Shown here: positions 31,513 through 41,379 of the stretch, in pieces
Layout: each line of letters starts with the position of its first letter
Numbering within the stretch: position 1 is the stretch's first letter
Assembly: GCF_900110495.1 (NCBI RefSeq)
Contig: NZ_FODX01000001.1
Span: forward strand, 682,001 to 746,000
Direction: 5' to 3'
Length of the DNA: 64,000 nucleotides
Source of the DNA: Nitrosovibrio sp. Nv6
GTDB taxonomy: Bacteria; Pseudomonadota; Gammaproteobacteria; Burkholderiales; Nitrosomonadaceae
Translations under genes and position numbers: made by a program
The notes under the pieces: generated by a model
Told to the model about the DNA's origin: nothing
Databases searched by the model: none
Seen by the model: the letters and a program-made list of their open reading frames with translations, nothing else

Positions 31513-32308
31513 CCGCCGTGCTTGACCCATAGTCCCAATCCAATCCGGCATTTCTCATTTTTCTGCTATGTTGCTGAGGGGCTGATTCCTAGCAGAAAAG
31601 ATTATGCTTGATATCCTGGCTTATCGGGCGGTTCCTGATTAGAGAATTAAGATGGACTGCCGCCTCCACACTCGTCTCCCGCTCTCTCTCCTGCCTCCCC
31701 CACTTTCATAGCTACGCCACCTCGTGGGCGTCCATGCTCCTTTGCCGTATGTAGCAGCCCGACGAATGCGCTTTCACAAAATTATATTCCCATACCCGGC
31801 CCGCGATCCCACCCCTGGTTATCGCTGGATGCCAGCGGCACAGCCGACTTCAGCACCGGCAAGCAAATTCAATAATTAAAAAACGAGCGTGAATCGTACT
31901 CGGCTCTGTCTAATATTCCAAGAGGAAGAATGGACTACTCAAATGTTTCACGGGATAATCGAAGTGTCAGGGGGCCGGGGGTGTTATTGGCAGCCGAAAG
32001 TTCAAGTGCGTTTTCCCATACCAGTGGATCGAAAGAGGACAACAGAGTACGCGATTATGTTACACGCTTCCGCTGATGACGTGATAATGCGTTTGAGAGC
32101 CTGGAAGCTTGCAAGTCCGCGGTACCGTGCGCTGATACGGCCGTTGCATTAATACCATAATCAGAATATGGTTATAAGAAAAGAGGTCATTTGCCTTTGG
32201 GCAAAACAACGGCAGTCCAACTTGCCGCTAATCAAATCTGATTTTCCGCTGTATTTGCAAGAACGGAATGCAGTTCCACCCCATATTGTTCCAAAACAGG
32301 AGTAGACA
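31513..32308. other. Intergenic region with one doubtful frame
   Basis: About 800 bases without a supported gene. One GTG-started frame (31889-32152) has no ribosome site and no similarity I can see. There are C/T-rich stretches near 31670-31700. Confidence 0.4.
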
Positions 32309-32965
32309 ATGACCCAACAGCTTTTTTGCTCGGTGCTCTACTTCCGCTACGCGATACTGATGTCTCTGGCATTTTCGCAGGTCACCCATGCCCAACAAAC
32401 TGAAGCCCTTCAGCTTCATCGCCCCGACAATCACGCGACACAAAAAGAGTCCATCTCCGGGGGCGCGTGTATCGTCCAGACGGGCGCATTCCCGGTCGGC
32501 TTCAATGCATATGTCGTGCCGGATGGCGATCATCCATCCTACCCTCCGTTTTGCTCACCGGTCCCAGCCGGCGCCCTGAATCTGGTAATAGATATACTGG
32601 CATCAGAATTTCGCGAGATGCCGCTGGCAGTGAGACTGATGAAAATAGAAAACGGGGAAGAACGCGAGGTATTGTCGGTGCCGGCCGTGGAATACACTTC
32701 AGGAAACATTCCGCTGGTAGTCAATCTGGAGCCGCTGGGCAGGTATCGTGTGCTGTTGGTTGGCGACGACGCCTCGGGGAATACAGGTAATCTGGTTACT
32801 ATTCCCCTGGATGTAAGAAAAGCCGGGGATTATGTCCATACCGGCAATGGCGGTACCGGCTGGGGTTTTCTGCTACTGGTGGTAGGCCTTGCGGGACTTG
32901 CCGGCGGCTTGATTCACTTCTGGCGCCCCAAGTCGGCAACAACGGGCACCGGCGCATCCAGTTAA
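32309..32965 (+). CDS. Exported protein with C-terminal membrane helix, unrecognised
   Basis: A 218-residue protein with AGGAG upstream and a signal peptide (YAILMSLAFSQVTHAQQ). The mature part is beta-rich (LNLVIDILASEFREMPLAVR and VVNLEPLGRYRVLLVGDDAS), followed by a Gly-rich linker and a C-terminal TM helix (GWGFLLLVVGLAGLAGGLIH). The cytoplasmic tail is short. Likely a periplasmic beta-sandwich anchored to the inner membrane. Function unknown. Confidence 0.7.
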   Translation: MTQQLFCSVLYFRYAILMSLAFSQVTHAQQTEALQLHRPDNHATQKESISGGACIVQTGAFPVGFNAYVVPDGDHPSYPPFCSPVPAGALNLVIDILASEFREMPLAVRLMKIENGEEREVLSVPAVEYTSGNIPLVVNLEPLGRYRVLLVGDDASGNTGNLVTIPLDVRKAGDYVHTGNGGTGWGFLLLVVGLAGLAGGLIHFWRPKSATTGTGASS

Positions 32966-33033
32966 ACATCGAACGGCGCTCGACCTCTCCCGCCGGCTAA
33001 TAAATATCCGCCCGATGCTCGCGGTTTTTCTAT

Positions 33034-33063
33034 TTGACAAAACAAGACAACCGGTCGTATTAT
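33034..33063 (+). promoter_or_regulatory. TetR-gene promoter overlapping an operator
   Basis: TTGACA at 33034-33039 and TATTAT at 33058-33063, 18 bases apart, form a strong promoter. The sequence ACAACCGGTCGT (33047-33058) between them matches the operator palindrome found after the gene (33685-33696). The ATG is at 33070, six bases after the -10, so the transcript is probably leaderless. Confidence 0.6.
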
Positions 33064-33069
33064 TAGCAC

Positions 33070-33666
33070 ATGCCTAAATCGATAAAGAAAGAAATAAATA
33101 GAGAAAATCTATTGAATCAGGGGGTAACCATGCTCATGGGGCAAGGTTACCATGGTACGGGGCTGCAGGAAATTCTGGATGCGGTCAATATTCCCAAGGG
33201 CTCTTTTTACAATTACTTTGGCAGCAAAGAAAATTTTGGCGCTGAAGTCATTCAACACTACATCGATCCTTTTATTACACAACTGGCCGCTCATTTGCAG
33301 CAATCCGAGACTGATGCGCTTAGTGCAATACAGCTTTACTTCACCGAACTCATTGCCGAGCTTGAAAAGAATCAGTTCAAAGGCGGCTGCTTGCTGGGCA
33401 ATCTGATGGGAGAAATAGGTGATACAAGCGAGGTTTGCCAGAAATCGCTTCAATCAGCAGTCAACCGTTATCGGAAACTGCTTCAGTCCGGGTTGGCCAA
33501 GGCACAACAACAAGGCACTGTGAGGTTGGATAAATCAGCCGAAGACATGGCCGATCTATTGTTGAATAGTTGGCAGGGCGCGCTACTGAGGATGAAAATA
33601 GAAAAATCGTCCGCGCCGGTCAAACAGTGTTGTAATCAGTTATTAGGGGAGTTTTTCAGAGCATAA
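33070..33666 (+). CDS. TetR/AcrR family regulator
   Basis: A 198-residue TetR-type repressor. The N-terminal HTH is typical (ILDAVNIPKGSFYNYFGSKE with the preceding GYHGTGLQE). The C-terminal ligand domain is helical with Cys residues (GGCLLGN, EVCQKS, KQCCNQL). The gene lacks a ribosome site; the promoter places the transcription start near the ATG. Palindromes ACGACCGGTCGT-like occur before and after it, suggesting autoregulation and control of the next gene. Confidence 0.85.
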   Translation: MPKSIKKEINRENLLNQGVTMLMGQGYHGTGLQEILDAVNIPKGSFYNYFGSKENFGAEVIQHYIDPFITQLAAHLQQSETDALSAIQLYFTELIAELEKNQFKGGCLLGNLMGEIGDTSEVCQKSLQSAVNRYRKLLQSGLAKAQQQGTVRLDKSAEDMADLLLNSWQGALLRMKIEKSSAPVKQCCNQLLGEFFRA

Positions 33667-33684
33667 TTTTTATCTTGTATAAAT

Positions 33685-33696
33685 ACGACCGGTCGT
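33685..33696. promoter_or_regulatory. TetR operator palindrome
   Basis: ACGACCGGTCGT is a perfect 12-bp palindrome, extended by A/T-rich flanks, 25 bases before the DUF4242 start. The same half sites sit in the tetR promoter. Confidence 0.6.
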
Positions 33697-33720
33697 TTTT
33701 AAATTAGCGAGGAAATTTGG

Positions 33721-33996
33721 ATGCCTAAATATATTATCGAACGCGATATCCCGGGAGCAGGTTCATTTACCACACCTGATCTACAGATCATTTCCCAGAA
33801 ATCTTGCGCCATACTGAGTGATATAGGTCCACGAATCCAATGGCTGGAAAGCTATGTGACAGACGACAAAATCTACTGCATCTATATCGCGCCCGACGAA
33901 GCCGCCGTCAGAGTGCATGCTGAACAGGGCGGATTTCCTGCTAATCGTATTTCCCGCATCAAATCCGTGATTGACCCGACGACTGCAGAGAATTAA
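33721..33996 (+). CDS. DUF4242-family protein
   Basis: A 91-residue protein with the DUF4242/SCO4226 signature: MPKYIIERDIPGAG, SYVTDDKIYCIYIAPDEAAV and HAEQGGFPANRISRIKSVID. Family members form ferredoxin-like dimers, one of which binds nickel. The TetR operator before it suggests that the TetR protein controls it. AGGAAA lies upstream of ATG. Confidence 0.85.
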   Translation: MPKYIIERDIPGAGSFTTPDLQIISQKSCAILSDIGPRIQWLESYVTDDKIYCIYIAPDEAAVRVHAEQGGFPANRISRIKSVIDPTTAEN

Positions 33997-34064
33997 CGAT
34001 TGATCCGAGCAGGAAGAAATATCCGGCTGCTCGTTAAATTAAGTCTTTTTACAGGAGGTGTGTA

Positions 34065-35825
34065 ATGCAATTCCATGCGCTTAATTTCTGGTTGGCAGGG
34101 CTGGTGCTCGCTGCCGCAAGTGTCCCCTGCTCATCCGCTCAGCTTGGCGAAGAAGCACCCGCCAAAGAAAAGGCGCTCGTTGAATCCAAACGCTCCGCGG
34201 TACACGGAGCCGGCCACAAACATTATGAGGCCTCCGATATGGCAGAGCAGCCAGGACCAGGCGGCCAGCTTGCACCCAGGCTGCAGGATCTCGGTCCTCA
34301 TACATTCCCGGTCAGCACGCGGAACAAACAAGCACAGCTATTTTTCAACCAGGGACTTAATCTCGCCTACGGTTTCAACCATGCTGAAGCACGGCGCGCT
34401 TTCCGGGAAGCCGCAAGGCTCGACACCACGCTGGCGATGGCTTACTGGGGTCAGGCACTCGTGCTGGGCCCCAACATCAACGCGATGATGGAACCAAACG
34501 AGGAACCACAGGCTTATGAGATGGTGCAGCAGGCCAGGTTGCTTATGACTAACGCTTCGCCGAGAGAGCAGGCTCTTATCCGCGCCCTCGAAAAACGTTA
34601 TTCCGGAAAGACCGAGCACCGTATGGCAAACAACAAGGCGTACGCGGACGCAATGCGGGACGTACACCAGCGTTTTCCGGACGATCCCGACATTGCAATG
34701 CTTTATGTGGAGTCGATGATGGATCTCCGCCCCTGGGGCTACTGGATGCCTGATGGCCGGCCACATGAGGGAACGGCTGAAATTGTGGCCCTCACAGAGG
34801 ATGTAATGCGCCGATACCCGACCCATCCTGCCGCGCTGCATATGTACATTCACCTCATCGAACCGACGGCCACGCCCGAGCTCGCCGAGAAGGCAGCAGA
34901 TACCCTGCTGACTCTGATGCCGGCTGCGGGACACATGATACATATGTCATCGCACATCTATCAACGGGTTGGACGGTATGCGGACGCAATGAAAAGCAAC
35001 CAGTTGGCAATCGCAGCCGACGAGGATTACATCACGCAGTGCCGCGCCCAGGGGCTGTACCCTATGGCGTACTATCCGCATAACATCCACTTTCTCTGGT
35101 TCGCTGCTACGGCAGGGGGCCAAAGCAAAATTGCGATCAAATCAGCGCGAGAGCTTGCCGCCAAGATAGATGATGCAGTGCTGAAAGAGATGCCGCTGAC
35201 CGCAGTATTCCGGATGGTGCCGTATTGGGCGCTGGCACGGTTCGGGCACTGGGAGGAGATTCTCGAGGAGCCGGCGCCACCAGCCACAAACGCATTTCTG
35301 AAGGGCAGCTGGCACCATGTACGCGGTCTGGCATTTGTAGCGACCGGGAAGATCCGCCAGGCCGAGCAGGAACTGGAAGCCCTGCGTGAGATCATGAAAG
35401 ATCCTTCGCTTGACGGCGCGCTCTTTTCGAAAAATACCCCGCGCACCGTACTGCAGATCGGGCCCGAGGTTCTGGCCGGCGAAATCGCCGCTGCATACGG
35501 ACAATTCGATTCCGCCATCGCTCACCTCGAACGTGCGGTCCGCCTTGAGGATGCACTGGTTTATACTGAGCCTTTGGAATGGCACTATCCGCCAAGGCTT
35601 GCGCTGGGCGCCATCTTGCTTGAGGCCGGACGTCCGGCCGAGGCAGAGACGGTTTACTGGGAAGACCTGCGACGGAATCGCGATAACGGCTGGGCGCTTT
35701 ATGGGCTGTTGCAGGCATTGCGTGCACAGAAGAAAGAGTACGAATCAGGGCTCATCGAGGCACGTTTCAGGAAATCATGGGCGCGCGCCGACGTGAAACT
35801 CAACTCATCTCGCTTCGGACGTTAG
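34065..35825 (+). CDS. Exported TPR protein
   Basis: A 586-residue protein with AGGAGGTG before the ATG and a signal peptide (GLVLAAASVPCSSAQ). The first ~80 mature residues are low-complexity (His/Gly/Pro). From ~95 on, TPR-like helical repeats appear: FFNQGLNLAYGFNHAEARRA, EEPQAYEMVQQARLLM, and later RQAEQELEALREIM and AIAHLERAVRLED. The conserved MIHMSSHIYQRVGRYADA block is typical of this family. Periplasmic scaffold or metal-related protein; its specific partner is unknown. Confidence 0.8.
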   Translation: MQFHALNFWLAGLVLAAASVPCSSAQLGEEAPAKEKALVESKRSAVHGAGHKHYEASDMAEQPGPGGQLAPRLQDLGPHTFPVSTRNKQAQLFFNQGLNLAYGFNHAEARRAFREAARLDTTLAMAYWGQALVLGPNINAMMEPNEEPQAYEMVQQARLLMTNASPREQALIRALEKRYSGKTEHRMANNKAYADAMRDVHQRFPDDPDIAMLYVESMMDLRPWGYWMPDGRPHEGTAEIVALTEDVMRRYPTHPAALHMYIHLIEPTATPELAEKAADTLLTLMPAAGHMIHMSSHIYQRVGRYADAMKSNQLAIAADEDYITQCRAQGLYPMAYYPHNIHFLWFAATAGGQSKIAIKSARELAAKIDDAVLKEMPLTAVFRMVPYWALARFGHWEEILEEPAPPATNAFLKGSWHHVRGLAFVATGKIRQAEQELEALREIMKDPSLDGALFSKNTPRTVLQIGPEVLAGEIAAAYGQFDSAIAHLERAVRLEDALVYTEPLEWHYPPRLALGAILLEAGRPAEAETVYWEDLRRNRDNGWALYGLLQALRAQKKEYESGLIEARFRKSWARADVKLNSSRFGR

Positions 35826-36000
35826 CTCGGGTATTTACGGGGTAGCAGGATGATGAGGGCGGCTTATGATTGACTTCGCATCGAGGACAAAGCCTGAAAG
35901 TCAAGACTGAAAGCTAAGCCTCAAAACCAAGCCCGCTGCCCCACCCCGGCAAGCAGGATATACGGGGAATAGCGTTTTTTGCCCGCTTTTTTGCTATACC

Positions 36001-37125
36001 CTACTTGTACTTCGACTCCTGCAGCCACCCATAATGCTGAGCTGCTGTTTTACCATGTCGCGTGGCGTGCGCGCTCACTGCATCGTCATATTCCGCAAAA
36101 GCTGCAGTTGACCCGCGTTGCATTTTCCGCTGCATTGCCTCCAGCAGCGCGTGAGCGCCAAGCTGGGCCGATTCAATCGCCCACTCGATTCCCATGCCAC
36201 TGAGAGGATCTGATGCAAAAGCAGCATCGCCGACGGCAATCCAGCCGTCTCCCGCCGCTCGGTTAAACGTTATGGCGCCAGCCGTACGACCGCATATTGG
36301 CGCGATGCTTGTCGTGCCTGACAGTAGAGGAGAGAGCAGACTGGTGCGTTGCAACTCCTGGAAAAAAAAATCCTTCAACGGCACCCGTCGCTGCTTGAGC
36401 TCATTACGGTCAATACAAAAACCGGCGAAATAACCACCATCCGCGGCGGGCAAGGCATACCACCAACCGCTACCCGTGGCTTCGATATAGAGGGCATCAT
36501 GGGATCTCAGCGCTGGCGCACAGGCAGGCTCAGCATGTTGCGCCTGCAGCGATGTCATCAGAGCAATTTGAGAGGATTCGGCCACTGATGACCGGTCGAG
36601 AAACGCTGTCGCCGCACGCCCGGTAGCAAGAACTAGAAAACGCGCGCGTATCGAACTCCTTTCCGTATCCGCGTCACCTGAGGAGGCTCCCGTCGAGCGC
36701 GTCAGGAGCCGCCATCCATCACCCGTACGTTCAATTTCCACCACCTTGGCGTCCGCAATCATAGATATGCCTGCGGCAGAGGCCAGATTGCGCAGTGCGC
36801 CGTCAAAGAGCGGACGCTCTATCGCCACGCCCGGACCCCAAGGATTAAACATGGCGTTAAATGTAACGGGCTTACGCGTATTCCAAAGGGAAACGGTTTC
36901 GTGGATTTCTACTCCAGGCGCTGCCTGGCTGAAGAAGTCGGAACAATGTTGTTCAATAAAGCGGCGCGCCCGACCCGACACAAGCTCGATGCCCTCAGTG
37001 GCGTAGCCGCCCCAATGCAGGAGGCTGACGCAGGCGCCGCCGCGAGCGAGCATGAGGGCGCATATCGCACCGGCCGGTCCGCCGCCCACGACAATGACAT
37101 CTGCGTTGGGTCTACTTGTGGACAT
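36001..37125 (-). CDS. FAD-dependent oxidoreductase (halogenase/geranylgeranyl-reductase-like fold)
   Basis: A 374-residue protein with an N-terminal dinucleotide-binding motif (IVVGGGPAGAICALML) and the second FAD motif GDAAFASDPLSGMGI. The fold class includes flavin monooxygenases, geranylgeranyl reductases and LodB-type maturases. Specific substrate cannot be told. It is transcribed leftward alone between a TPR gene and the divergently placed dioxygenase. Confidence 0.8.
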   Translation of the reverse strand: MSTSRPNADVIVVGGGPAGAICALMLARGGACVSLLHWGGYATEGIELVSGRARRFIEQHCSDFFSQAAPGVEIHETVSLWNTRKPVTFNAMFNPWGPGVAIERPLFDGALRNLASAAGISMIADAKVVEIERTGDGWRLLTRSTGASSGDADTERSSIRARFLVLATGRAATAFLDRSSVAESSQIALMTSLQAQHAEPACAPALRSHDALYIEATGSGWWYALPAADGGYFAGFCIDRNELKQRRVPLKDFFFQELQRTSLLSPLLSGTTSIAPICGRTAGAITFNRAAGDGWIAVGDAAFASDPLSGMGIEWAIESAQLGAHALLEAMQRKMQRGSTAAFAEYDDAVSAHATRHGKTAAQHYGWLQESKYK

Positions 37126-37407
37126 CGCCCGCCACCTGTGTCACTCCAATACAAACCCCGGATCCAGCTCTTGAGTCTCTCGCCGCCCTGAAAGTAAAAG
37201 CAGCGTCGAAATATGAATACCGGGACATGGGGAAAAGCTGATTGCCTGTGCCGGGAATATGAATACCAGGCCCAGCGCATCAGCATCAGTTTAGCTGGTA
37301 AATTCGCATATTCTGTACTAATGTAATTTAGTATGGAAGAACTTATAAAGGTGACACATGGGCCGATTGGGAATAAGCCCCGGACATTCTGAAAATGGAT
37401 CTCGGCC

Positions 37408-38088
37408 ATGAGCGTTGATAATGGACCGCAAAATCGACGCGCGGCGTCGAACCGTCGTACGGTATTAAAGGCATCAGCGGCGTTGCTCGCCGCAGGCTTG
37501 TTACCGTCCGCGGCTGTTTTTGCAAAGACCGCGCTGAATCGGACCCAAGACCAGATCCTGGGCCCGTTTTACCCCATCATGAGCAAGCCTGATCGCAGTG
37601 GAGACCTGACCCGGGTGCCAGGCGGGTCCGGCCGCGCTAAGGGACAGCCTCTCATTATCACGGGACATCTGCGGGATCCTTCGGGAGAGCCTGTAGCGGG
37701 GGCGGAAATTGAAATTTGGCAAGCCAACGCAGCTGGTCGTTATGCCCATCCCGACGATACAAACCCGGCGCCCCTCGATCCCAACTTCCACGGCTTCGGC
37801 GCAATAACTACCGGTGCCGATGGCCTCTATCGGTTCAAAACAATAAAGCCGTTACATTATCCCGCAGGAACCATCGGAATCCGCCCAGCGCACATCCATT
37901 TCGATGTGAGAGGCCGTCACGACGAACTGGTAACGCAGATGTACTTCGAAGGAGATCCGTACAATGAAAAGGATGCGTTTCTCCAGAGCGCACTCAATCC
38001 GGAAGCGCTTATTGTAAAGCTGCGCTCACCGGCGCCGGAGGAGCCTGAGTTTATGGTCGCTGTATTCGATCTCGTAATCAGAGGCTAA
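37408..38088 (+). CDS. Tat-exported intradiol ring-cleavage dioxygenase-like protein
   Basis: A 226-residue protein with a twin-arginine signal (NRRTVLKASAALLAAGLLPS). The mature part is an intradiol dioxygenase fold related to protocatechuate 3,4-dioxygenase: Tyr112 (AGRYAHP), Tyr151 (PLHYPAG), His162 and His164 (RPAHIHFD) match the non-haem Fe(III) ligands. Expected chemistry: cleavage of catechol-type rings, in the periplasm. All four ligands appear present. No partner subunit is in the window. Confidence 0.85.
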   Translation: MSVDNGPQNRRAASNRRTVLKASAALLAAGLLPSAAVFAKTALNRTQDQILGPFYPIMSKPDRSGDLTRVPGGSGRAKGQPLIITGHLRDPSGEPVAGAEIEIWQANAAGRYAHPDDTNPAPLDPNFHGFGAITTGADGLYRFKTIKPLHYPAGTIGIRPAHIHFDVRGRHDELVTQMYFEGDPYNEKDAFLQSALNPEALIVKLRSPAPEEPEFMVAVFDLVIRG

Positions 38089-38222
38089 ACATCGTCTGCA
38101 AATCACGGAATCTAACGTCGGCCGGCAGCATAAGGGAAAAGGGAGAAAGGGGAAATTTTTTACGAAGATCCCCCTGAATGCATGACCTTGAGAATTTTCA
38201 TGGTTACTGCTATCAATAAACC

Positions 38223-39221
38223 ATGGAATACCTCGGCCATCTATCGACGGATGACCCTTTTTATGCATATCTCCGTGACGATATTATTCCCCAGCTGAAT
38301 GTTAGGGTAGATTCCCCCAACTTTCGGGTTTTCCGGCTCCCGGCTTCCAACAATGTCTACCTATACGAAGAAAAGTACAGCCAGACGCGGATTATCGGGA
38401 AATTTTTTGGCGGCGTCCGAGGCCTCGACTCTGAGACAGCCTTGCGCCACATGGAACGGGAGTTCAACAATTTAAACCATCTGCGTGATTTGGGTTTTAC
38501 CGGCTACCCGCATTATGTTGCGCGGCCACTCGGACGAAACGCAAGCCTTAACAAGGTACTGGTTGAGGAATTCTGTTACGGCGCGCCTCTCATGCATTTC
38601 ATCGTCGAGGCGATCCGAAAAGGCGCACGGGACGCTCTTTTCCAAAAACTGACCGCATTGGCATATTTTCTCGCCACTCTGCACAACCGCACCGCGCAAG
38701 ACAGCAAGGTGGACTTCAATAAAGAATGTGAATACTTCGCTCGCATTCTTGAACAATTAACAAATGCCGGAAGAGCTGAATGGGGCGAGGTTCGGGAGTT
38801 CCATCGACACAAGGATCGGTGGCGAGGGAAAGCCTGCATGTGGGAAGACCGGCAAGTCCTTGTCCACAGTGATGTGACGCCAGCCAATATCCTCTTTGGA
38901 GACGGTCTCTGGGTGATCGTCATCGATCTCGAGCAGATGAAATCTTCAGACAGGGCGTTTGATCTGGGACGTGTAGTCGGCGAACTCCAGCACTTCTTCA
39001 TGGAGCAAGCCGGTGACAAATGGCTGGCAGAGCCTTTTATCGGGCACTTCCTGTGGGAGTATGCCTGTCATTTTCCGGACCGCGGCGCTGCTTTCGCTGC
39101 GATCACCCGGCGTACGCCGTTTTACACTGCGCTCACGCTACTGCGCATCGCGCGCAACACCTGGATTGACGCAAGTTATAGCCGTCAGTTACTGGACGAA
39201 GCCAGGAAAACATTGAGGTAA
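38223..39221 (+). CDS. Aminoglycoside-phosphotransferase-like kinase
   Basis: A 332-residue APH/choline-kinase-fold protein. It shows the N-lobe (VYLYEEKYSQTRIIGKFF), the catalytic loop VHSDVTPANILFGD and the metal-binding VIDLEQM. APH-like enzymes phosphorylate small molecules. It is followed six bases later by a HAD hydrolase, which suggests that the pair acts on the same metabolite in opposite directions or in sequence. The substrate is unknown. No ribosome site is visible. Confidence 0.8.
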   Translation: MEYLGHLSTDDPFYAYLRDDIIPQLNVRVDSPNFRVFRLPASNNVYLYEEKYSQTRIIGKFFGGVRGLDSETALRHMEREFNNLNHLRDLGFTGYPHYVARPLGRNASLNKVLVEEFCYGAPLMHFIVEAIRKGARDALFQKLTALAYFLATLHNRTAQDSKVDFNKECEYFARILEQLTNAGRAEWGEVREFHRHKDRWRGKACMWEDRQVLVHSDVTPANILFGDGLWVIVIDLEQMKSSDRAFDLGRVVGELQHFFMEQAGDKWLAEPFIGHFLWEYACHFPDRGAAFAAITRRTPFYTALTLLRIARNTWIDASYSRQLLDEARKTLR

Positions 39222-39227
39222 ATTATC

Positions 39228-39950
39228 ATGACGATAAAAGGAATAGTGTTCGACCTCTACGGCACGCTGATCGACATCGAGACCGATGAATCAATGGATG
39301 AAATCTATCGGACCATTGCGCACTATCTAACCTATCATGGCGTGTACCTGCACCGCTGGGAAGTGCGGGAACGCTATTATCGAATCATGAAACAGCAGAA
39401 AGAAGCGAGCGGTGAGGAACACCCCGAAATTGACGTGGAGGCCATATGGAATGAGTTCCTCATACAGGAAGGAATTCGCTCGGATGGTATCCGGGGACAG
39501 TTGGCCAAGGTTGTCGCGCACATTTACCGTGGCGTCTCCCGCAATCGCCTTCAGCTGTATCCCGACGTAAAGAGAGTATTGAATGAACTGCAGGCAAGTT
39601 ACCGTCTCGCGCTTATCTCGGATGCCCAATCCTGCTACGCGCTGCCGGAAATCCGCGCCGTGGGCCTGACCGGTTATTTCAATCCAATCATCATTTCCAG
39701 TCACCACGGTTTCAGGAAACCTGATCAAAGGCTTTTCAAAAAAGCGCTCGAGCGCATGGGCCTTGAACCCTCAGAGGTGATCTCCGTAGGTAACGATATG
39801 TTCCGGGATACATACGGAGCAAACCTGCTCGGCATAAAGACGATTTTCATTGACTCCAACCAGGGCGCCAAATCTTATGAAGAGGTTGCGCCAAGCTACC
39901 GAGTGCAACGGTTTGACGAGATTCTGACGGGGATAGCATCACTGGCATGA
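39228..39950 (+). CDS. HAD-superfamily hydrolase
   Basis: A 240-residue protein with the HAD motifs: nucleophile Asp9 in FDLYGTL, motif II Ser in ALISDAQS, Lys in GFRKPDQR, and acidic GNDMFRD. The cap region is helical (type I). It is likely a phosphatase or dehalogenase-type enzyme. Placement directly after the APH-like kinase gene gives a probable two-gene operon. Confidence 0.85.
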   Translation: MTIKGIVFDLYGTLIDIETDESMDEIYRTIAHYLTYHGVYLHRWEVRERYYRIMKQQKEASGEEHPEIDVEAIWNEFLIQEGIRSDGIRGQLAKVVAHIYRGVSRNRLQLYPDVKRVLNELQASYRLALISDAQSCYALPEIRAVGLTGYFNPIIISSHHGFRKPDQRLFKKALERMGLEPSEVISVGNDMFRDTYGANLLGIKTIFIDSNQGAKSYEEVAPSYRVQRFDEILTGIASLA

Positions 39951-40104
39951 AGATATGCAGTTCTTCCTATTACCGATGCGACCGCTTATTGCACCCCACC
40001 TTCTCTTTTCGCCCCTCATCCTCGCATGAGGAAGCTGCGGTCGAAGCCGCAGTCGGAGCTGCAGCCGCCCCTTCCATTGCAGCTCCCTGATGGCAATGAT
40101 CCTT

Positions 40105-40980
40105 TTATCCGGGATACTTGATCTTCAATCGGTTAACGAAAGGTTCTGACAGTTGAAAATCCCGTTCCCCGGGGATAAAAACCTTGCAGCTATGTTCCGT
40201 TCCCTCGTGATTTACCTTGAAGCTTGCGAATATGCCTGCATCCGCTGGCCTTGTGACAGGAATCTGCAAGGTTCCAGGGCTTAACTTATAGCCGGCCGGT
40301 AAAGCCCTTTTGGGTGGGGCACCTGCGAATTTCGAGACAGCGCCTCGTGTCAAAAAGGAATACGCAACCTCGGGCTGTGCCTGCGATTGCGCGGGCCCAG
40401 CCTTATTCCAATTGACATTCAGCAGAATATCATCGCGTTGTGACGCGTCCGGTGTGGCGGATGTGCCGGGTGTGGCCCAACATGTCAACCCTTGGCGCTT
40501 CTTCAGGCAGGTGGCTTGAGCATCGACCACGGATATCCCGAACTCCGGCTTTCGATCTGCAATCTTATGCATGAGAAATTCTGCAGCCTGCGCAGACTCA
40601 ACCGGTGAATTCCTGGAGCAATAACCGCCTTTCCACTGAGTGAACCGTTCTTCGCTAATGGTATTGGCCAACGGAGTTGGCGCAGTTTCAGGGTCGCCGT
40701 CGTCCAGATTGACCAGGCCATACCATAGACCCAGCGATCGATCGCTGCCGAACTTCTGCGTCTGCTTTATCGTATTCATGGCCTGCGGGTAGTTTAAAGA
40801 GCACAGCTCGGCGTACATAACGCGGTCTCTAACCCGACCGTCGGTTTTGGAATACTGGTCGTAAAACCCGCTTGCAAGAATCTCACGGCAGGTTTCATCG
40901 GCGCCCGCCCGCTCTGACAGAGCGGACAAAACGAGCGACATAGGCAAAATGAAGGCAATAGCGACAATCCGGTTTTTCAT
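40105..40980 (-). CDS. Exported protein, unrecognised
   Basis: Start at 40980 is chosen because a GGGAGGAAC site lies just upstream and the product then begins with a good signal peptide (RIVAIAFILPMSLVLSALS). The 291-residue protein has several Cys pairs (LCSLNYP, GGYCSRN, ATCLKKRQGLTCW, HSCKVF) that could form disulfides in the periplasm. The C-terminal half is beta-rich. No family is recognised. Confidence 0.7.
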   Translation of the reverse strand: MKNRIVAIAFILPMSLVLSALSERAGADETCREILASGFYDQYSKTDGRVRDRVMYAELCSLNYPQAMNTIKQTQKFGSDRSLGLWYGLVNLDDGDPETAPTPLANTISEERFTQWKGGYCSRNSPVESAQAAEFLMHKIADRKPEFGISVVDAQATCLKKRQGLTCWATPGTSATPDASQRDDILLNVNWNKAGPAQSQAQPEVAYSFLTRGAVSKFAGAPPKRALPAGYKLSPGTLQIPVTRPADAGIFASFKVNHEGTEHSCKVFIPGERDFQLSEPFVNRLKIKYPG

Positions 40981-41379
40981 GGTGTTCCTCCCGCGGAAGT
41001 ATGCATTATATAAAAGATGCGCCTCCTGCATAAGGTGTGGCGTTTTAACAGCGCTGCCGGCTACCGCGGCTGTACCCAGCCGTATCTTGAAAATAGACTG
41101 TTCCCACGGAGGAATATGGATGATCGCGTTCCCGCAAAGCGCTCCTGGAGGGAAGTCTGTTTCATATATTTCCAAGGCATAGCAGGTATTGTTAGGGATC
41201 ACACAGACAGCCGTGCCTTCTTATGCTCAACTAGGCTGCGCTGAGCCTGCCATTTTTCCAGTTGGTGATTGGGCATCAAATAGGCAAACCCAACCAAAGC
41301 AGGAACACTATCGTCTCTTGAAAACGCTCCATCTTTTTTATATCCGGATGATAAAGTTTCTCTTGCCCTCCACCGTTAT
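40981..41379. other. Intergenic region upstream of GGDEF-EAL gene
   Basis: About 400 bases between divergent genes. Short frames here have no support. The right end lacks an obvious ribosome site for the ATG at 41380. Confidence 0.4.

Noticed and set aside
31889-32152. 87-residue GTG-started frame
   Set aside because: No ribosome site and no recognisable protein pattern.
40020-40075. GAAGCTGCGGTCGAAGCCGCAG-type short repeats
   Set aside because: Low-complexity GC-rich triplets only; no hairpin followed by a T-run and no repeat unit elsewhere.
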